DNA of 64,000 nt from Methanoculleus sp. UBA430 (GCF_002506585.1 NZ_DAXW01000011.1:6222-70221), one strand, 5' to 3'; positions 7,309-16,416 are shown, counted from the stretch's first letter. Translations and numbers: made by a program. Notes: a model not told the origin generated them from the sequence alone.

Positions 7309-8022
7309 ATGGACACGGTCGTCGAAGCGATACGGGAGGAGTTCGCGGCGCACGCGGACCCAGAGATCCGGGAGAAAGGCCGGCGGTTCTTCAAGGAGGA
7401 GGTCCGGTGCTACGGGATGAAGACGGCAACCGGAATCGCGATCGCAAAGAAGTACTGGAAGGAGGTCAAAGCCCGCGAGAAGCGGGAGATCTTCTCCCTC
7501 TGCGAGGAACTCTACTCGTCGGGGATGATGGAGGAGGCGTTCGTCGTCTCCCAGTGGGCCCAGCAGCTCGCCGACCGTTACGAACCCGGTGATATCACCA
7601 TCTTCCGCCACTGGATTGAGACCTATATCACCAACTGGGCCACCTGCGACGGCCTCTGCAACCATGCCGTCGGGGACTATGTCGTCCGGTACCCGGAAGC
7701 GATCGACGAGCTGAAGCGCTGGACGCAGTCAAAGAACCGCTGGATGCGGCGGGCGGCGGCGGTCTCGCTGATCGTGCCGGCAAAGCACGGGGAGTTCCTC
7801 GACGAGGCCATTGCGATCGCCGATCTCCTCCTCACCGATACGGACGACATGGTGCAGAAAGGCTACGGGTGGCTCCTCAAGGAGGCGAGCAGGAAGCACA
7901 CGGACGAGGTATTCCGCTACGTGATGGCGAACAAGAGAGCCATGCCCCGGACGGCTCTGCGGTACGCGATCGAACTGATGCCGAAGGAGTTGAAGGCGGA
8001 AGCGATGAAAAAGGATTGGTGA
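7309..8022 (+). CDS. DNA alkylation repair protein, AlkD-like HEAT-repeat family
   Basis: The 237-residue all-helical protein resembles AlkD glycosylases, which excise 3- and 7-alkylpurines from DNA. Recognisable segments are the N-terminal helix pair, ITNWATCDGLCNHAVG (equivalent to the W-x-x-x-D region that lines the active site), NRWMRRAAAVSLIVPA, and a C-terminal GYGWLLKEASRKH followed by MPRTALRYAIELM. The start at 7309 is preferred over an in-frame ATG 31 codons upstream because of the TATA box spacing and because homology begins at MDTVVEAIREEF. It ends 14 nt before the convergent PNPOx-like gene. Confidence 0.78.
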   Translation: MDTVVEAIREEFAAHADPEIREKGRRFFKEEVRCYGMKTATGIAIAKKYWKEVKAREKREIFSLCEELYSSGMMEEAFVVSQWAQQLADRYEPGDITIFRHWIETYITNWATCDGLCNHAVGDYVVRYPEAIDELKRWTQSKNRWMRRAAAVSLIVPAKHGEFLDEAIAIADLLLTDTDDMVQKGYGWLLKEASRKHTDEVFRYVMANKRAMPRTALRYAIELMPKELKAEAMKKDW

Positions 8023-8036
8023 GGGGATGGCGAGGC

Positions 8037-8465
8037 TCAGAACCTGACGCGGGGTGCCTCGGCCTCCCGCATGTTGTACTCCATCGTCCAGAAGTAAGCC
8101 TCGCCGTGTGCCACGCGGAAGACGGCAAGTTTCGGGTCGGCGGGGCCGGAGAGACCGATCTGGAGGAGCCAAGGCCGCTCGCGAACCAGCCGCTCTTTTA
8201 AGGCCGGATCCTCGACAACCTCGATCTCACCCGCGACCCGCATCATCTGCCCTGCGTCGCCGGGCTCGTAGAAACAGAGCTCGACCTTCGGGTTCTTTAC
8301 GAGCTGCTGCCAGACGGCCTTCGGCGTCCCGGTGTGGTAGTAGAACCCGGTCTCATCGGCAAACCACATGGCAAACGCCCGGACCCGGGGCTGGTCGCCG
8401 TCCATTGTCGCGATGTAGGTCACGGGGTTGGCGTTTGCAAATTTCACGCAGTCAGAGAAGTCCAT
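8037..8465 (-). CDS. Pyridoxamine 5'-phosphate oxidase family protein (FMN/F420-binding split barrel)
   Basis: The 142-residue protein has the small split-barrel fold of the PNPOx-like group: N-terminal helix, VTYIATMDGDQPRVRAF strand pair, GFYYHTGTPKAVWQQL, PKVELCFYEPG, VAGEIEVVED and a late ERPWLLQIG segment. In methanogens such proteins bind FMN, F420 or heme-like ligands and the role is mostly unknown; a true PNPOx would be longer. It stands alone and is convergent with the AlkD-like gene. Confidence 0.82.
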   Translation of the reverse strand: MDFSDCVKFANANPVTYIATMDGDQPRVRAFAMWFADETGFYYHTGTPKAVWQQLVKNPKVELCFYEPGDAGQMMRVAGEIEVVEDPALKERLVRERPWLLQIGLSGPADPKLAVFRVAHGEAYFWTMEYNMREAEAPRVRF

Positions 8466-8690
8466 TCTTCTTCCTCATACATCCATACGGAGGGGGAGCA
8501 GAAAATGGTTCCGGGACTGTCGTTACCCCGGCAACTGTTGCGCAGTGCCGAATCGGTGGCAGTAGATTCTGTTTTTTGCATCAAATGCAACGTTTAACGG
8601 CGAAATACCAGAACGAACTCCGGGAAGGCAGCGGATGTTTAGAAACCTTTTAGTGGGCACCGTACCCAGTCTGAATCGGAGTTGTGTGTT

Positions 8691-9257
8691 TTGACGCAGC
8701 AAAACATTCCGACCAAGTTAGTGGTCGGTATCATTGCCCTGATCGTCGTTGTTGCAGGGCTTTTGATGGTACTCTCCCCCGGAGGGGAGAGTCCTGCCCC
8801 GGCAGAGACCATGCAGGACGAGTTGAAGGCTCTTGCGGTGGAGGCTGCGGGCATGATCGACGGCGACGCCCTCGCCGCGCTCAAGCCGGGCGACGAGACC
8901 ACACCGGAGTTCACCGCCATCCGCGACCGGCTCGCGGCCTTCCGGGACGCAAATACCGGGGTCCTCTACGTCTACACGATGCGCAACGTCAATGATACCA
9001 TCGAGTATGTCGTGGATGCGGACTACAGGCCCGGCGACACACCCGCGATAGGCAGCACCTACCGGCCTACGGACGATGACTCCAGGCTGCTCGCCGGGTT
9101 TGCCGGCCCCTCTGCAGAGAGCGAACTTTCCACTGAAGAGTGGGACAACACGACCGCCACCATCATCTCCGGGTATGCTCCCGTGAAGGACTCGACCGGC
9201 GCCATCGTCGGGATTGTGGGCGTCGATATGGGGAGTTCGGTCGCCAAGAAGGCGTAG
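8691..9257 (+). CDS. Membrane-anchored extracellular sensor-like protein (Cache/PDC-like)
   Basis: The 188-residue protein starts with a signal anchor (residues about 10-29, very rich in Ile, Val and Leu) followed by an extracytoplasmic domain. The domain contains VLYVYTMRNVNDTIEYVVDAD, a W-D-N-T-T segment and a terminal SGYAPVKDSTGAIVGIVGVDM, which is the hallmark C-terminal strand of Cache/PDC sensors in chemoreceptors and kinases. No signalling domain follows, so this is either a stand-alone sensor or the surviving N-terminal part of a longer protein. The TTG at 8691 is preferred as start because GGAG at 8678-8681 lies nine bases before it; a TTG at 8682 is too close to that site. Confidence 0.6.
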   Translation: MTQQNIPTKLVVGIIALIVVVAGLLMVLSPGGESPAPAETMQDELKALAVEAAGMIDGDALAALKPGDETTPEFTAIRDRLAAFRDANTGVLYVYTMRNVNDTIEYVVDADYRPGDTPAIGSTYRPTDDDSRLLAGFAGPSAESELSTEEWDNTTATIISGYAPVKDSTGAIVGIVGVDMGSSVAKKA

Positions 9258-9609
9258 GACCGGTACACGATCGAGGGGGTAACGGGCGCCGATATCTCGG
9301 CGTCGCCGTCCCCATCGCGGACGAGGTGACGTCGCCCGATCATCGGTGAAGCAAGCGAACAAACTCGCGGCGGGGATCGGGAGAGCCCCTCTCACGCGAT
9401 CTTCCCCGCGACCGAGAACGAGTTCGATCCTGTTTGTGATGAATCGTGCAGCCCGGGCTGCACTCATTCGCTGTAGTCCCCGGAGGCATCTGCTCACCCG
9501 GGCGAGCACGGTGCACAACGGCCCGTCATACCGAGACGCCTGCCGCGGCTGCAGGTGTCAGCACCCATATGAATAGGTTTTAACATCTTTTGAGGAGAAG
9601 CTCGGTACA
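9258..9609. other. Gap without convincing gene; contains an 18-bp perfect palindrome
   Basis: No open frame here has coding character. A perfect palindrome GTGCAGCCCGGGCTGCAC lies at 9446-9463, and with an outer GAAT/ATTC pair the hairpin spans 9441-9469. An AT-rich stretch (AATAGGTTTTAACATC, about 9570-9585) and GAGGAG at 9593-9598 serve the radical SAM gene that starts at 9610. Confidence 0.5.
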
Positions 9610-10767
9610 ATGAAGAGCCCCTTTCACGTCATGATCATCCCCACGCTCGGTTGTCCGTCCAGATGCCACTACTGCTGGAGTTCTGATGAAGGGTCTCCGA
9701 TCATGAGTATCGAGACGGTCCGGGAGATAGCGGCGTGGCTCAAGGACTACCGGTCCGACCAGGTCACCATCACCTTCCACGGGGGGGAACCGCTCCTCGC
9801 CGGCGCGGAGTTCTACCGGCAGGCGCTCCCCATCCTCTCCGGGGCCCTCGCCCGTCTTGCACCGACGTTCGCCCTGCAGAGCAACCTCTGGCTGCTCACC
9901 CCGGAGATGGCGAAGATCTTTGCAGAATACCATATCCCCATCGGTTCCAGCATCGACGGCCCCGAGGCGATCACCGACGCACAGAGAGGGAAGGGATACT
10001 ATCAAAAAACCATGCGGGGGTATGAGATCGCGACGGCAAACGGGCTTGAGGTCCGGTTCATCTGCACGTTCACCAACAAGTCGGTCGAGCAGAAGGAGGA
10101 GATCGTCAACTTCTTCCTCAAGAGCGGGTTTCCCCTCAAACTCCACCCGGCGCTGCCGTCGCTCCGGAGCGAGAACCCAAAAGAGTGGGCGCTCGAGCCG
10201 GAGGAGTACGGGAAACTGCTGGTTTACCTCCTCGATACATACCTTGAGAACCTCGGCAAGATCGAGATCATGAACATCAACGACCTCTGCAAGTGCATCT
10301 TCACCCGGCACGGGACCGTCTGCACATTCGTCGACTGCATGGGAACCACCCTTGCCGTCGGGCCGGACGGGAGCATATACCCCTGCTACCGCTTCGTCGG
10401 GATGCCTGAGTACGTGATGGGGAACGTCCGCGACCGTCCCACGCAGGAAGACCTCGCCCGGTCGGATGCCTGGAAACTGATGCACGCGTTCAAGGACTAC
10501 GTCGACCGCGAATGCGCCGGGTGCGCCCACATCAGGTACTGCCGGGGCGGGTGCCCCTACAACGCGATAGCCCCCACGAACGGCGAGGTCCGGGGAGTGG
10601 ATCCCCATTGCACCGCCTACAAGCGGATATTCGACGAGATCACCGACCGGCTGAACAGCGAGATGTTCGGATCCGCCGATATGGGGATGGGCGGGTTCGG
10701 CCCGCGGTCCCGGAGGAAAGGGAAACCGGGGATCATGGCAATCCTGCAGACGATGGCGACAAAATGA
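9610..10767 (+). CDS. Radical SAM/SPASM enzyme, probable peptide- or protein-modifying (Mhun_1560-like)
   Basis: The 385-residue protein carries CPSRCHYC (Cys15, 19, 22), the VTITFHGGEPLL glycine-rich loop, GSSIDGP, and a C-terminal SPASM region: CTFVDCMGTTLAVGPDGSIYPC, then CAGCAHIRYCRGGCPYN. Two auxiliary iron-sulfur clusters are expected. The arrangement is related to anaerobic sulfatase-maturating enzymes, and it recalls a methanogen family of presumed peptide modifiers (Mhun_1560 type). I looked on both sides for a short Cys-rich substrate peptide and saw none. A Cys-type sulfatase occurs at 58540-60888, so a maturase role cannot be excluded. Start supported by GAGGAG eleven bases upstream. 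Confidence 0.75.
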   Translation: MKSPFHVMIIPTLGCPSRCHYCWSSDEGSPIMSIETVREIAAWLKDYRSDQVTITFHGGEPLLAGAEFYRQALPILSGALARLAPTFALQSNLWLLTPEMAKIFAEYHIPIGSSIDGPEAITDAQRGKGYYQKTMRGYEIATANGLEVRFICTFTNKSVEQKEEIVNFFLKSGFPLKLHPALPSLRSENPKEWALEPEEYGKLLVYLLDTYLENLGKIEIMNINDLCKCIFTRHGTVCTFVDCMGTTLAVGPDGSIYPCYRFVGMPEYVMGNVRDRPTQEDLARSDAWKLMHAFKDYVDRECAGCAHIRYCRGGCPYNAIAPTNGEVRGVDPHCTAYKRIFDEITDRLNSEMFGSADMGMGGFGPRSRRKGKPGIMAILQTMATK

Positions 10768-10794
10768 GCGCCGTGGCTGCTCATTTCTCCTGAC

Positions 10795-10818
10795 CGGCCC
10801 TCTGCCGGAGTAGGGCCG
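10795..10818. terminator. Hairpin after the radical SAM gene
   Basis: CGGCCCT at 10795-10801 pairs with AGGGCCG at 10812-10818 around a 10-nt loop, 27 nt after the stop. No T-run follows, so its role in termination is uncertain. Confidence 0.3.
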
Positions 10819-10906
10819 TTCACCCGAGTCCGGCCGCTCTGCAAACCCCCATCACGGTCCGGGCCAGTGCAGGAATTATTATGGGAGAGGCTCCACCTCC
10901 TTAAGC

Positions 10907-11512
10907 ATGCGCAGGTTCGATCTCACGGAGAGCAGCCGGACGATTGCAGGCGTACTGCTCTTTCTGCTCCCGGTCCAGTTTATGATGGCTCTCATGGTCG
11001 GCGCGGCCATGGCACCCGGGTACAGCATCAACACGAACGCGATCAGCGACCTCGGCGTGATCGGCGCGACGGCATGGCTTTTCAACGGCTCCCTCTTCCT
11101 TGCAGGCCTCCTGAACATCATCAGCGGCTACCTCCTCTACCGCTTCTACGGCAGAGGCTGGATCTTTCCCCTTTTCGCCCTCGCGGGCATCGGTGCACTG
11201 GGTGCCGCCGTCTTTACGCTGGCTATCCCCGGGATCCACGGCCTCTTTGCGCTTATGGCCTTCATCTTCTTCAATATCCAGGCAATCGCCGGCGCCACCC
11301 TGGTCCGGGGACCTATAAGAGCGATCGCGATCATCGCAGGCGTCCTGGGTCTCGTCTTCCTGGTGACGCATGCGGCAAGCGATTTCGGTATCATGAACCT
11401 CTACGGCCCCATCGGTCACGGCGGGTCGGAGCGGATGATCGTCTACCCCGCGCTCTTCTGGCTTGCGGGGTTCGGGGGATACCTCATGGCACCGGTTACG
11501 GGGAAGCGGTGA
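10907..11512 (+). CDS. DUF998-like integral membrane protein
   Basis: The 201-residue protein has about six hydrophobic segments and a short polar first loop with APGYSINTNAISDLG, which is the motif I associate with DUF998 membrane proteins. A second conserved-looking stretch is THAASDFGIMNLYGPIGHGGSERMIVYP. Function is unknown. The AT-rich AATTATTATGG at about 10873-10883 is a plausible TATA box about 30 nt upstream. It ends six bases before the convergent methyltransferase stop. Confidence 0.75.
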   Translation: MRRFDLTESSRTIAGVLLFLLPVQFMMALMVGAAMAPGYSINTNAISDLGVIGATAWLFNGSLFLAGLLNIISGYLLYRFYGRGWIFPLFALAGIGALGAAVFTLAIPGIHGLFALMAFIFFNIQAIAGATLVRGPIRAIAIIAGVLGLVFLVTHAASDFGIMNLYGPIGHGGSERMIVYPALFWLAGFGGYLMAPVTGKR

Positions 11513-11518
11513 GGGAGG

Positions 11519-12322
11519 CTACCTCCTTCCCGTCGCCTTGAAGAACGTGTAGCAGAAGACTCCGTCCGATCCTGCGGTCCGGTAGAGGTCGGTTACTCCC
11601 CGCTCCCAGTCCTCCCGGCTCATCATCCCCCGGCCCACCGCGTCATCGCCGACGCCCTCGACCATGGCGGTGAAGGTCAGCCGCGTGAACCCGCGGGCGA
11701 GGTCCGGCCGGGAAGCGTCCACGTAGACCATCCGCGGCGAGACGCGAACGTCGCGGTAGCCGGAGCCGGTGACAAGGGGATAGAGTTCCCGCCCGATCAG
11801 GGCGTTGCCGCCCATCTCCCGCTGGAGGTCGACGAGGCACCCGATCGCCCGGCGGGCGTAGTCGCTGTCCGGGTGGAAGAATGCCGAGCCGTGGTCTCCC
11901 TCGATCGCCGTGATCGTGCCGCCTTCGCGGAGGAGCGGGCGGAGGCGTTCGAGCGCACGGCGGGGGTCCGCCAGGTGTTCGAGGACGAAGCAGAGGAAGA
12001 TGTGGTCGAAACTCCCCGGTTCGTAGGGGAGGGCGAAGATATCCCCGGCCTCGAACGTGACGTTCGTGATGCCTTCCGCCAGAACGCGCCTCTCTGCCTC
12101 GCCAAGCGATGCCTCGGAGATATCGACCGACGTGATCCGGGCCTCCGGGCTGTTTCTCGCCAGGATGACCGTCTGGGCGCCGGTGCCGCACCCGGCCTCG
12201 AGCACCCTCGAGCCTGCCGGGTACCGGGTGTCGCCGTGCAGGAGCCCGGTCAGGGTCTCCGCCTGGTCGCGCAGCCGTTCCGCTTCCCGCCCCGTGTAGC
12301 CGTGGACGTAGTTGCCGTTCAT
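11519..12322 (-). CDS. Class I SAM-dependent methyltransferase
   Basis: The 267-residue protein has a Rossmann-type SAM-binding core: motif I VLEAGCGTGAQT at about residue 40, the acidic ITSVDIS strand, EAGDIFALPY, and FDHIFLCFVLEHLADP followed by LLREGGTITAIEGDHG. The substrate is unknown; the C-terminal half (YVDASRPDLARGF, CYTFFKATG) belongs to a family often seen in methanogens. AT-rich CTTAATAG and GTTATAAC upstream on this strand (12337-12367) may be promoter elements. It resembles the methyltransferase at 15581-16330 in motif I, and both lie near RsgA. Confidence 0.85.
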   Translation of the reverse strand: MNGNYVHGYTGREAERLRDQAETLTGLLHGDTRYPAGSRVLEAGCGTGAQTVILARNSPEARITSVDISEASLGEAERRVLAEGITNVTFEAGDIFALPYEPGSFDHIFLCFVLEHLADPRRALERLRPLLREGGTITAIEGDHGSAFFHPDSDYARRAIGCLVDLQREMGGNALIGRELYPLVTGSGYRDVRVSPRMVYVDASRPDLARGFTRLTFTAMVEGVGDDAVGRGMMSREDWERGVTDLYRTAGSDGVFCYTFFKATGRR

Positions 12323-12612
12323 ACCGTTTCCCTGCAGGAGTTATAACGTGAGCCCGCTATTAAGCGTCTGTGGTAAGCCGCACGGCGCGGGAAGACCGTG
12401 CCTGCACGGACCGGATCCACAAGAGCGTTTGCGGTGCCCCGGCAGGCTCATTTTTATTCACCTGAGATCTCTAGCACCGATCAAAAAGCAAAGCGTTTTC
12501 CCGGGAACAGGGTAATAATACCCACAGCAGTCCCCCGATGATCCCCCATGTTAATCTGGACCGGAGCAGGATGGCCCGGGAAAGACCGGGCGGTGCAGGG
12601 ACGTGAGCGGCC
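12323..12612. other. Divergent intergenic region between methyltransferase and histidine kinase
   Basis: The 290 bp hold promoter-like AT-rich stretches for both directions: GTTATAAC near 12340 for the leftward gene and CATTTTTATTC near 12449 for the rightward kinase. No small gene with coding character was seen. Confidence 0.35.
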
Positions 12613-14364
12613 GTGTCTGACATCTTCACGATCTTCTTTCTGATCCTGGTCGGGTTCTGCGCTGTCTCGGCATTCACCACCTACGGTCTCGGGATGTATG
12701 CTTTTGCGCAAAACCCCTCGTCGGCCGTCAACCGCCTCTTCCTTGCAGTAACGCTCTCGGCAACCTGCTGGGCCATCGGGGAGTTCCTCTTCTGGCATTC
12801 GGCCGGTTACGAAGGCAGCCTCTTCTGGCTGAGGGCCAGTTCCTTTTGGGTCTTTGTCGCCGTCTTCACCGCCCACTTTACACTCACCTTCACCAACCAC
12901 CCCCTCGCCCGGAAGAATAAACGTGGTATTCTCCTCGTTTCTCTGTACCTGCCCGCCCTGCTCTTTACGCTGCTCGGTCTCTTCACCGACCAGATCTACA
13001 CGGTGACGCTCCAGCCGGGAACGGGGTATGTCTACCTGTCCTCCGCAGGACCTATCTCCCTGGCCGCGAAGGCCTACGTCTCACTGGTGATGGTCTGGGC
13101 GGTATACGCCGGTATTTCGTCCTGGCGGAGAGTGCGTCCGGGGAGGATCCGGCGCCAGAACCGGCTCGTCGGTATCGGCACCGCAACCGTCGTCGTTTTC
13201 GGCGCTCTCTCTGGACTGATCCTCCCGACCTTCGGGATCTACACCGTCAATCTCGTCTTCATCGGTATCGTCGTCTTCTCCCTGCTCATCGCCCACGCCA
13301 TCCACAGATATGGGATGTTCACCCTGAGTCCCCAGACGGCGGTCCCGGAGATCCTCAGGACGATGCCCGACGGCCTTGTCCTTACCGATATGGACGGCAG
13401 GATCATCGCGACGAATGCGGCGGCCGCGGAGGTCTTCGGCGTAGCCGAGGGGGATCTTTCCGAACAGCCGGTCGGGCGGTTCATTCCCGATACGGCGTAC
13501 GCCGCGATCAGGACCGCCGTCACGCAGCAGGGGAGGTTTTCGGATCTGGAGGTGGTGACCGACGGCAAGAAGAACCGCGTTCTCAGCATCGCCGGGGCAC
13601 CTGTCAGCGACCCGGATGGAGAACCTGCCGGTGTTGTCCTGATAATCAGGGATATCACCGGCCGGAGAGCAGCCGAAACCGCCCTCCGGACTGCCAACCA
13701 GAAACTGTCACTCTTATCCCAGCTGACCTGCCACGACATCGGCAACGACGTCACCGGGCTTTCCTGGTACCTGAGCCTCCTCTCAGAGGACCGGATGCAT
13801 CACGACGGCGATGTGTATCTATCCCGATCCATCGAGGCCGCAGAGAGGATCAAGAAACATCTCCAGTTCTCCCGCGAATACCAGATGATCGGCGTGTACC
13901 AGCCGGTCTGGCAGCCGCTTGAGACGATGATCGAGCATGCCGTCAGCGCCATTCACCATCCCGGGATTGAGATCTCCGTCCGGACCGCCCCGGTGGAGAT
14001 TTATGCCGATCCGCTCTCGCCCAAAGTCGTATACAACCTGCTCGAGAACGCGCTCCGGCACGGGGGGGAACTCACCAGGATCGAGATAACAGCCTGCGAG
14101 CAGGCCGACGGGACGCTCACCATAACGTTCGAGGACGATGGGCCCGGGGTTCCGGACGACGAGAAAGAGCAGATCTTCCGCTACGGTTACGGGAAGAACA
14201 CCGGCTTCGGGCTGGCTTTTTCCCGGGACATCCTTTCCGTAACCGAGATCGGGATCCGGGAGACGGGGACGGCGAGCCGGGGGGCCCGGTTTGAGATTCT
14301 GGTTCCTCCCCGGGCATGGCGGGCGGTTGCGAGGAAAGAGGGCGGTCCGTGCACGGATGGATGA
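12613..14364 (+). CDS. Sensor histidine kinase with N-terminal 7TM region and PAS domain
   Basis: The 583-residue protein starts with seven hydrophobic helices (residues about 5-235), the 7TM sensor module found in many archaeal kinases. A PAS domain follows (EILRTMPDGLVLTDMDGRI to LIIRDITGRRAAE, about 240-360). The phospho-acceptor helix is LSLLSQLTCHDIGNDVTG, and the ATPase domain shows NLLENALRHGG, FEDDGPGVP and NTGFGLAFS. The start is GTG at 12613 with GGGACGTGAG just upstream. No response regulator is adjacent, as is usual for methanogen kinases. The ligand is unknown. Confidence 0.88.
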   Translation: MSDIFTIFFLILVGFCAVSAFTTYGLGMYAFAQNPSSAVNRLFLAVTLSATCWAIGEFLFWHSAGYEGSLFWLRASSFWVFVAVFTAHFTLTFTNHPLARKNKRGILLVSLYLPALLFTLLGLFTDQIYTVTLQPGTGYVYLSSAGPISLAAKAYVSLVMVWAVYAGISSWRRVRPGRIRRQNRLVGIGTATVVVFGALSGLILPTFGIYTVNLVFIGIVVFSLLIAHAIHRYGMFTLSPQTAVPEILRTMPDGLVLTDMDGRIIATNAAAAEVFGVAEGDLSEQPVGRFIPDTAYAAIRTAVTQQGRFSDLEVVTDGKKNRVLSIAGAPVSDPDGEPAGVVLIIRDITGRRAAETALRTANQKLSLLSQLTCHDIGNDVTGLSWYLSLLSEDRMHHDGDVYLSRSIEAAERIKKHLQFSREYQMIGVYQPVWQPLETMIEHAVSAIHHPGIEISVRTAPVEIYADPLSPKVVYNLLENALRHGGELTRIEITACEQADGTLTITFEDDGPGVPDDEKEQIFRYGYGKNTGFGLAFSRDILSVTEIGIRETGTASRGARFEILVPPRAWRAVARKEGGPCTDG

Positions 14365-14477
14365 TGCAAGCACGCAGGCATGGGGGCTGCCACAGAGAAG
14401 ACCCTGCGGTCAAGGATCGCGACCGCAAAGCACTTTACGCCTCCGATGCCACCCCTGTCACGGAGGCCCGGTCATTT

Positions 14478-15572
14478 ATGAGCCAACCCACTTCCCAATG
14501 CGGACAACAGCATCGCTATACGCTGAAAGAACTTGGCTGGACTGAGGAACACGATGCGGCATTCTCGAAATACGCCGGCCCCTATCTCGCCGGCCGCGTG
14601 GCCTGTCGGCAGAAGACCGTATGGGACGTGCTTGTCGACGGGGGATCGGTCACGGCCGGGATCTCCGGGGCACTCCGGAGACTTGGCCGGTTCCCCGCGG
14701 TGGGGGACTTCGTCGTCCTGCTCCGTCAGCCGGAGACCGGCACCTCGATGATCGTCGATATCCTCTCGCAGAAGACCCGGTTTACGCGGGGAAGCGCGGG
14801 GCGCGAGGGAACCGACCAGGTCATCGCGGCGAATATCGATACGGTCTTCATCGTCACGGCCGCCGGCCGTGACCTCAACCCCCGCCGGATCGAGCGCTTT
14901 CTCGCGATCGCCCACGCGTCAGGCGCCTTCCCGGTCATCGTCATTAACAAGTCCGATCTCGCAGACGACCCTACAACGCTCGCCGACGAGATTGCTTCGG
15001 CCTCTCCCGGCATACCGGTCATTCCCATCAGCGCCGTGAGCGGGGAGGGAGTCGACCGGCTCGACCCGTATCTCCCGCCGCGAAGAACGGTCGCCCTCAT
15101 CGGCTCGTCGGGCGTCGGCAAGTCCACCCTGATCAACCGGCTCATGGGCCGGCCGGTGCAGGAGACCTCGGATACCCGGGACTATGACGGCAAAGGGCGG
15201 CACACCACGACCGTCCGCCAGCTCTTCGTCCTTGACGGCGGGGCGCTCATGATCGACAACCCCGGCCTGCGGGAGGTCGGGATCGGGACGGCTTTTGCCG
15301 GCATCGCCGACACATTCCCCGACATCCTCGAAGTCGCAGAGGGCTGCAGGTTCTCGGACTGCCGGCACGAGGGGGAGCCGGGCTGTGCGGTGCAGGCGGC
15401 CGTCGCGGCCGGGACCCTCCCCGCGGCACGGCTGGAGAGTTATCAGAGGCTCGTGCAGGAACTCGCGTTCGAGCAGGCGAAAGCGGAGATAGGGCTTGTA
15501 AGGCTTGAAAAGAAACGCTGGAAGGCGATCGGCAAGATTCAGAGGGATATCGGGAAGATGAAGGGAGAGTAA
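14478..15572 (+). CDS. rsgA: Ribosome small-subunit biogenesis GTPase RsgA (circularly permuted)
   Basis: The 364-residue protein has an OB-fold N-terminal part, then GTPase motifs in permuted order: G4 NKSD, G5-like ISAVSGEG, G1 GSSGVGKST (residues 209-217), switch region DTRDYDGKGRHTTT and G3 DNPGLRE. A zinc-binding CRFSDCRHEGEPGC motif completes the RsgA signature. In bacteria RsgA checks late 30S maturation. RsgA is chiefly bacterial, so the gene probably entered this lineage by transfer. ATG 14478 is chosen because an AT-rich TCATTTATG precedes it and no homology is expected in the open frame upstream, which overlaps the kinase end. Confidence 0.9.
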   Translation: MSQPTSQCGQQHRYTLKELGWTEEHDAAFSKYAGPYLAGRVACRQKTVWDVLVDGGSVTAGISGALRRLGRFPAVGDFVVLLRQPETGTSMIVDILSQKTRFTRGSAGREGTDQVIAANIDTVFIVTAAGRDLNPRRIERFLAIAHASGAFPVIVINKSDLADDPTTLADEIASASPGIPVIPISAVSGEGVDRLDPYLPPRRTVALIGSSGVGKSTLINRLMGRPVQETSDTRDYDGKGRHTTTVRQLFVLDGGALMIDNPGLREVGIGTAFAGIADTFPDILEVAEGCRFSDCRHEGEPGCAVQAAVAAGTLPAARLESYQRLVQELAFEQAKAEIGLVRLEKKRWKAIGKIQRDIGKMKGE

Positions 15573-15580
15573 CGGCCTCC

Positions 15581-16330
15581 CTATGCTCTCTTCCGCAGAA
15601 TGAAGAACTCGTAGCCGTACTCGCTGCCGTGTTCCCGGTGGAGGGCGATCTCCCGCTCCTCGAACGCGATGAGGCCTTCCGCTTCAGGGTTGCCGGCGAC
15701 TTTCGACCGCAGGTCCGCGAGCCGTTCGATCATCGGCGTGTAGTAATCGTCCCACCACGCTGATGCCGGGAGCGGGAAGGTCGCGACGACCTCGTAGCCG
15801 GCGTCTTCGGCGATCGCGCGGTTCGCCGGGACCGTTGTTATCGCCGGGTAGCACTCGTTCCAGAACGCCGCCGCCTCCGGCGAGGGTTCTTCAACGAACC
15901 AGGCGGCCTCGGTGAGGCAGAGGTAGCCGCCCGGCCGGAGGAGCCTCCTCCACGAGACGAGCCCTTCCCGGAACCCCATGATGAAGATCGAGCCCTCCGC
16001 CCAGAGGACGTCAAACGATCCGTCGGAGAACGGCAGGTCGTCCATCGAGGCGCGGACCGTGGTGATCCGGTCTCCCACCCCCGCCGATGCCGCGCTCCCG
16101 GCAAGTTGATCGAGGTAGGGCTGGTGGACGTCGGTGGCGGTGATGCGGCAGCCGGGACAGATCCGGGCGAGTTCGACGGTCTGCATCCCGGCCCCGCACC
16201 CGATATCCAGGATCGCCGGTTGGGCCGAAAGATCGGTAAGCATCGAGAAGGCCTTCCGTGTACAGGCATTGCTCCCCGGCCCCTGGCGGGGCAGGTTCTC
16301 GTGCATGGTAAAGATAAAGGGAGTATCCAT
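15581..16330 (-). CDS. Class I SAM-dependent methyltransferase
   Basis: The 249-residue protein has motif I ILDIGCGAGMQTVELA at about residue 48, ITATDVHQPYL, and FDVLWAEGSIFIMGF followed by LLRPGGYLCLTEAAWF. The tail ends HREHGSEYGYEFFILRKR. Substrate unknown. ATG 16330 (MDTPFIFTMHENLP) is preferred; an ATG ten codons upstream is possible. It converges on rsgA with an 8-nt gap and is divergent from the M24 peptidase gene. Confidence 0.83.
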   Translation of the reverse strand: MDTPFIFTMHENLPRQGPGSNACTRKAFSMLTDLSAQPAILDIGCGAGMQTVELARICPGCRITATDVHQPYLDQLAGSAASAGVGDRITTVRASMDDLPFSDGSFDVLWAEGSIFIMGFREGLVSWRRLLRPGGYLCLTEAAWFVEEPSPEAAAFWNECYPAITTVPANRAIAEDAGYEVVATFPLPASAWWDDYYTPMIERLADLRSKVAGNPEAEGLIAFEEREIALHREHGSEYGYEFFILRKRA

Positions 16331-16403
16331 GATAGGTATGCGTGCGCCGTGCGATCGCATAAACCCGCACGGAGCGGCATCCAGCCGCCCGGGCCCGTCC
16401 GGT

Positions 16404-16416
16404 CATAGTTAATAGC
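16404..16416 (+). promoter_or_regulatory. TATA-like element for the M24 peptidase gene
   Basis: ATAGTTAATAGC interrupts GC-rich sequence about 22-28 nt before the ATG at 16432, the spacing expected for a leaderless archaeal transcript. Confidence 0.45.

Noticed and set aside
10768..10906. A small Cys-rich substrate peptide next to the SPASM enzyme
   Set aside because: I read both strands of the flanks; no frame has repeated Cys with a start codon and ribosome-binding site.
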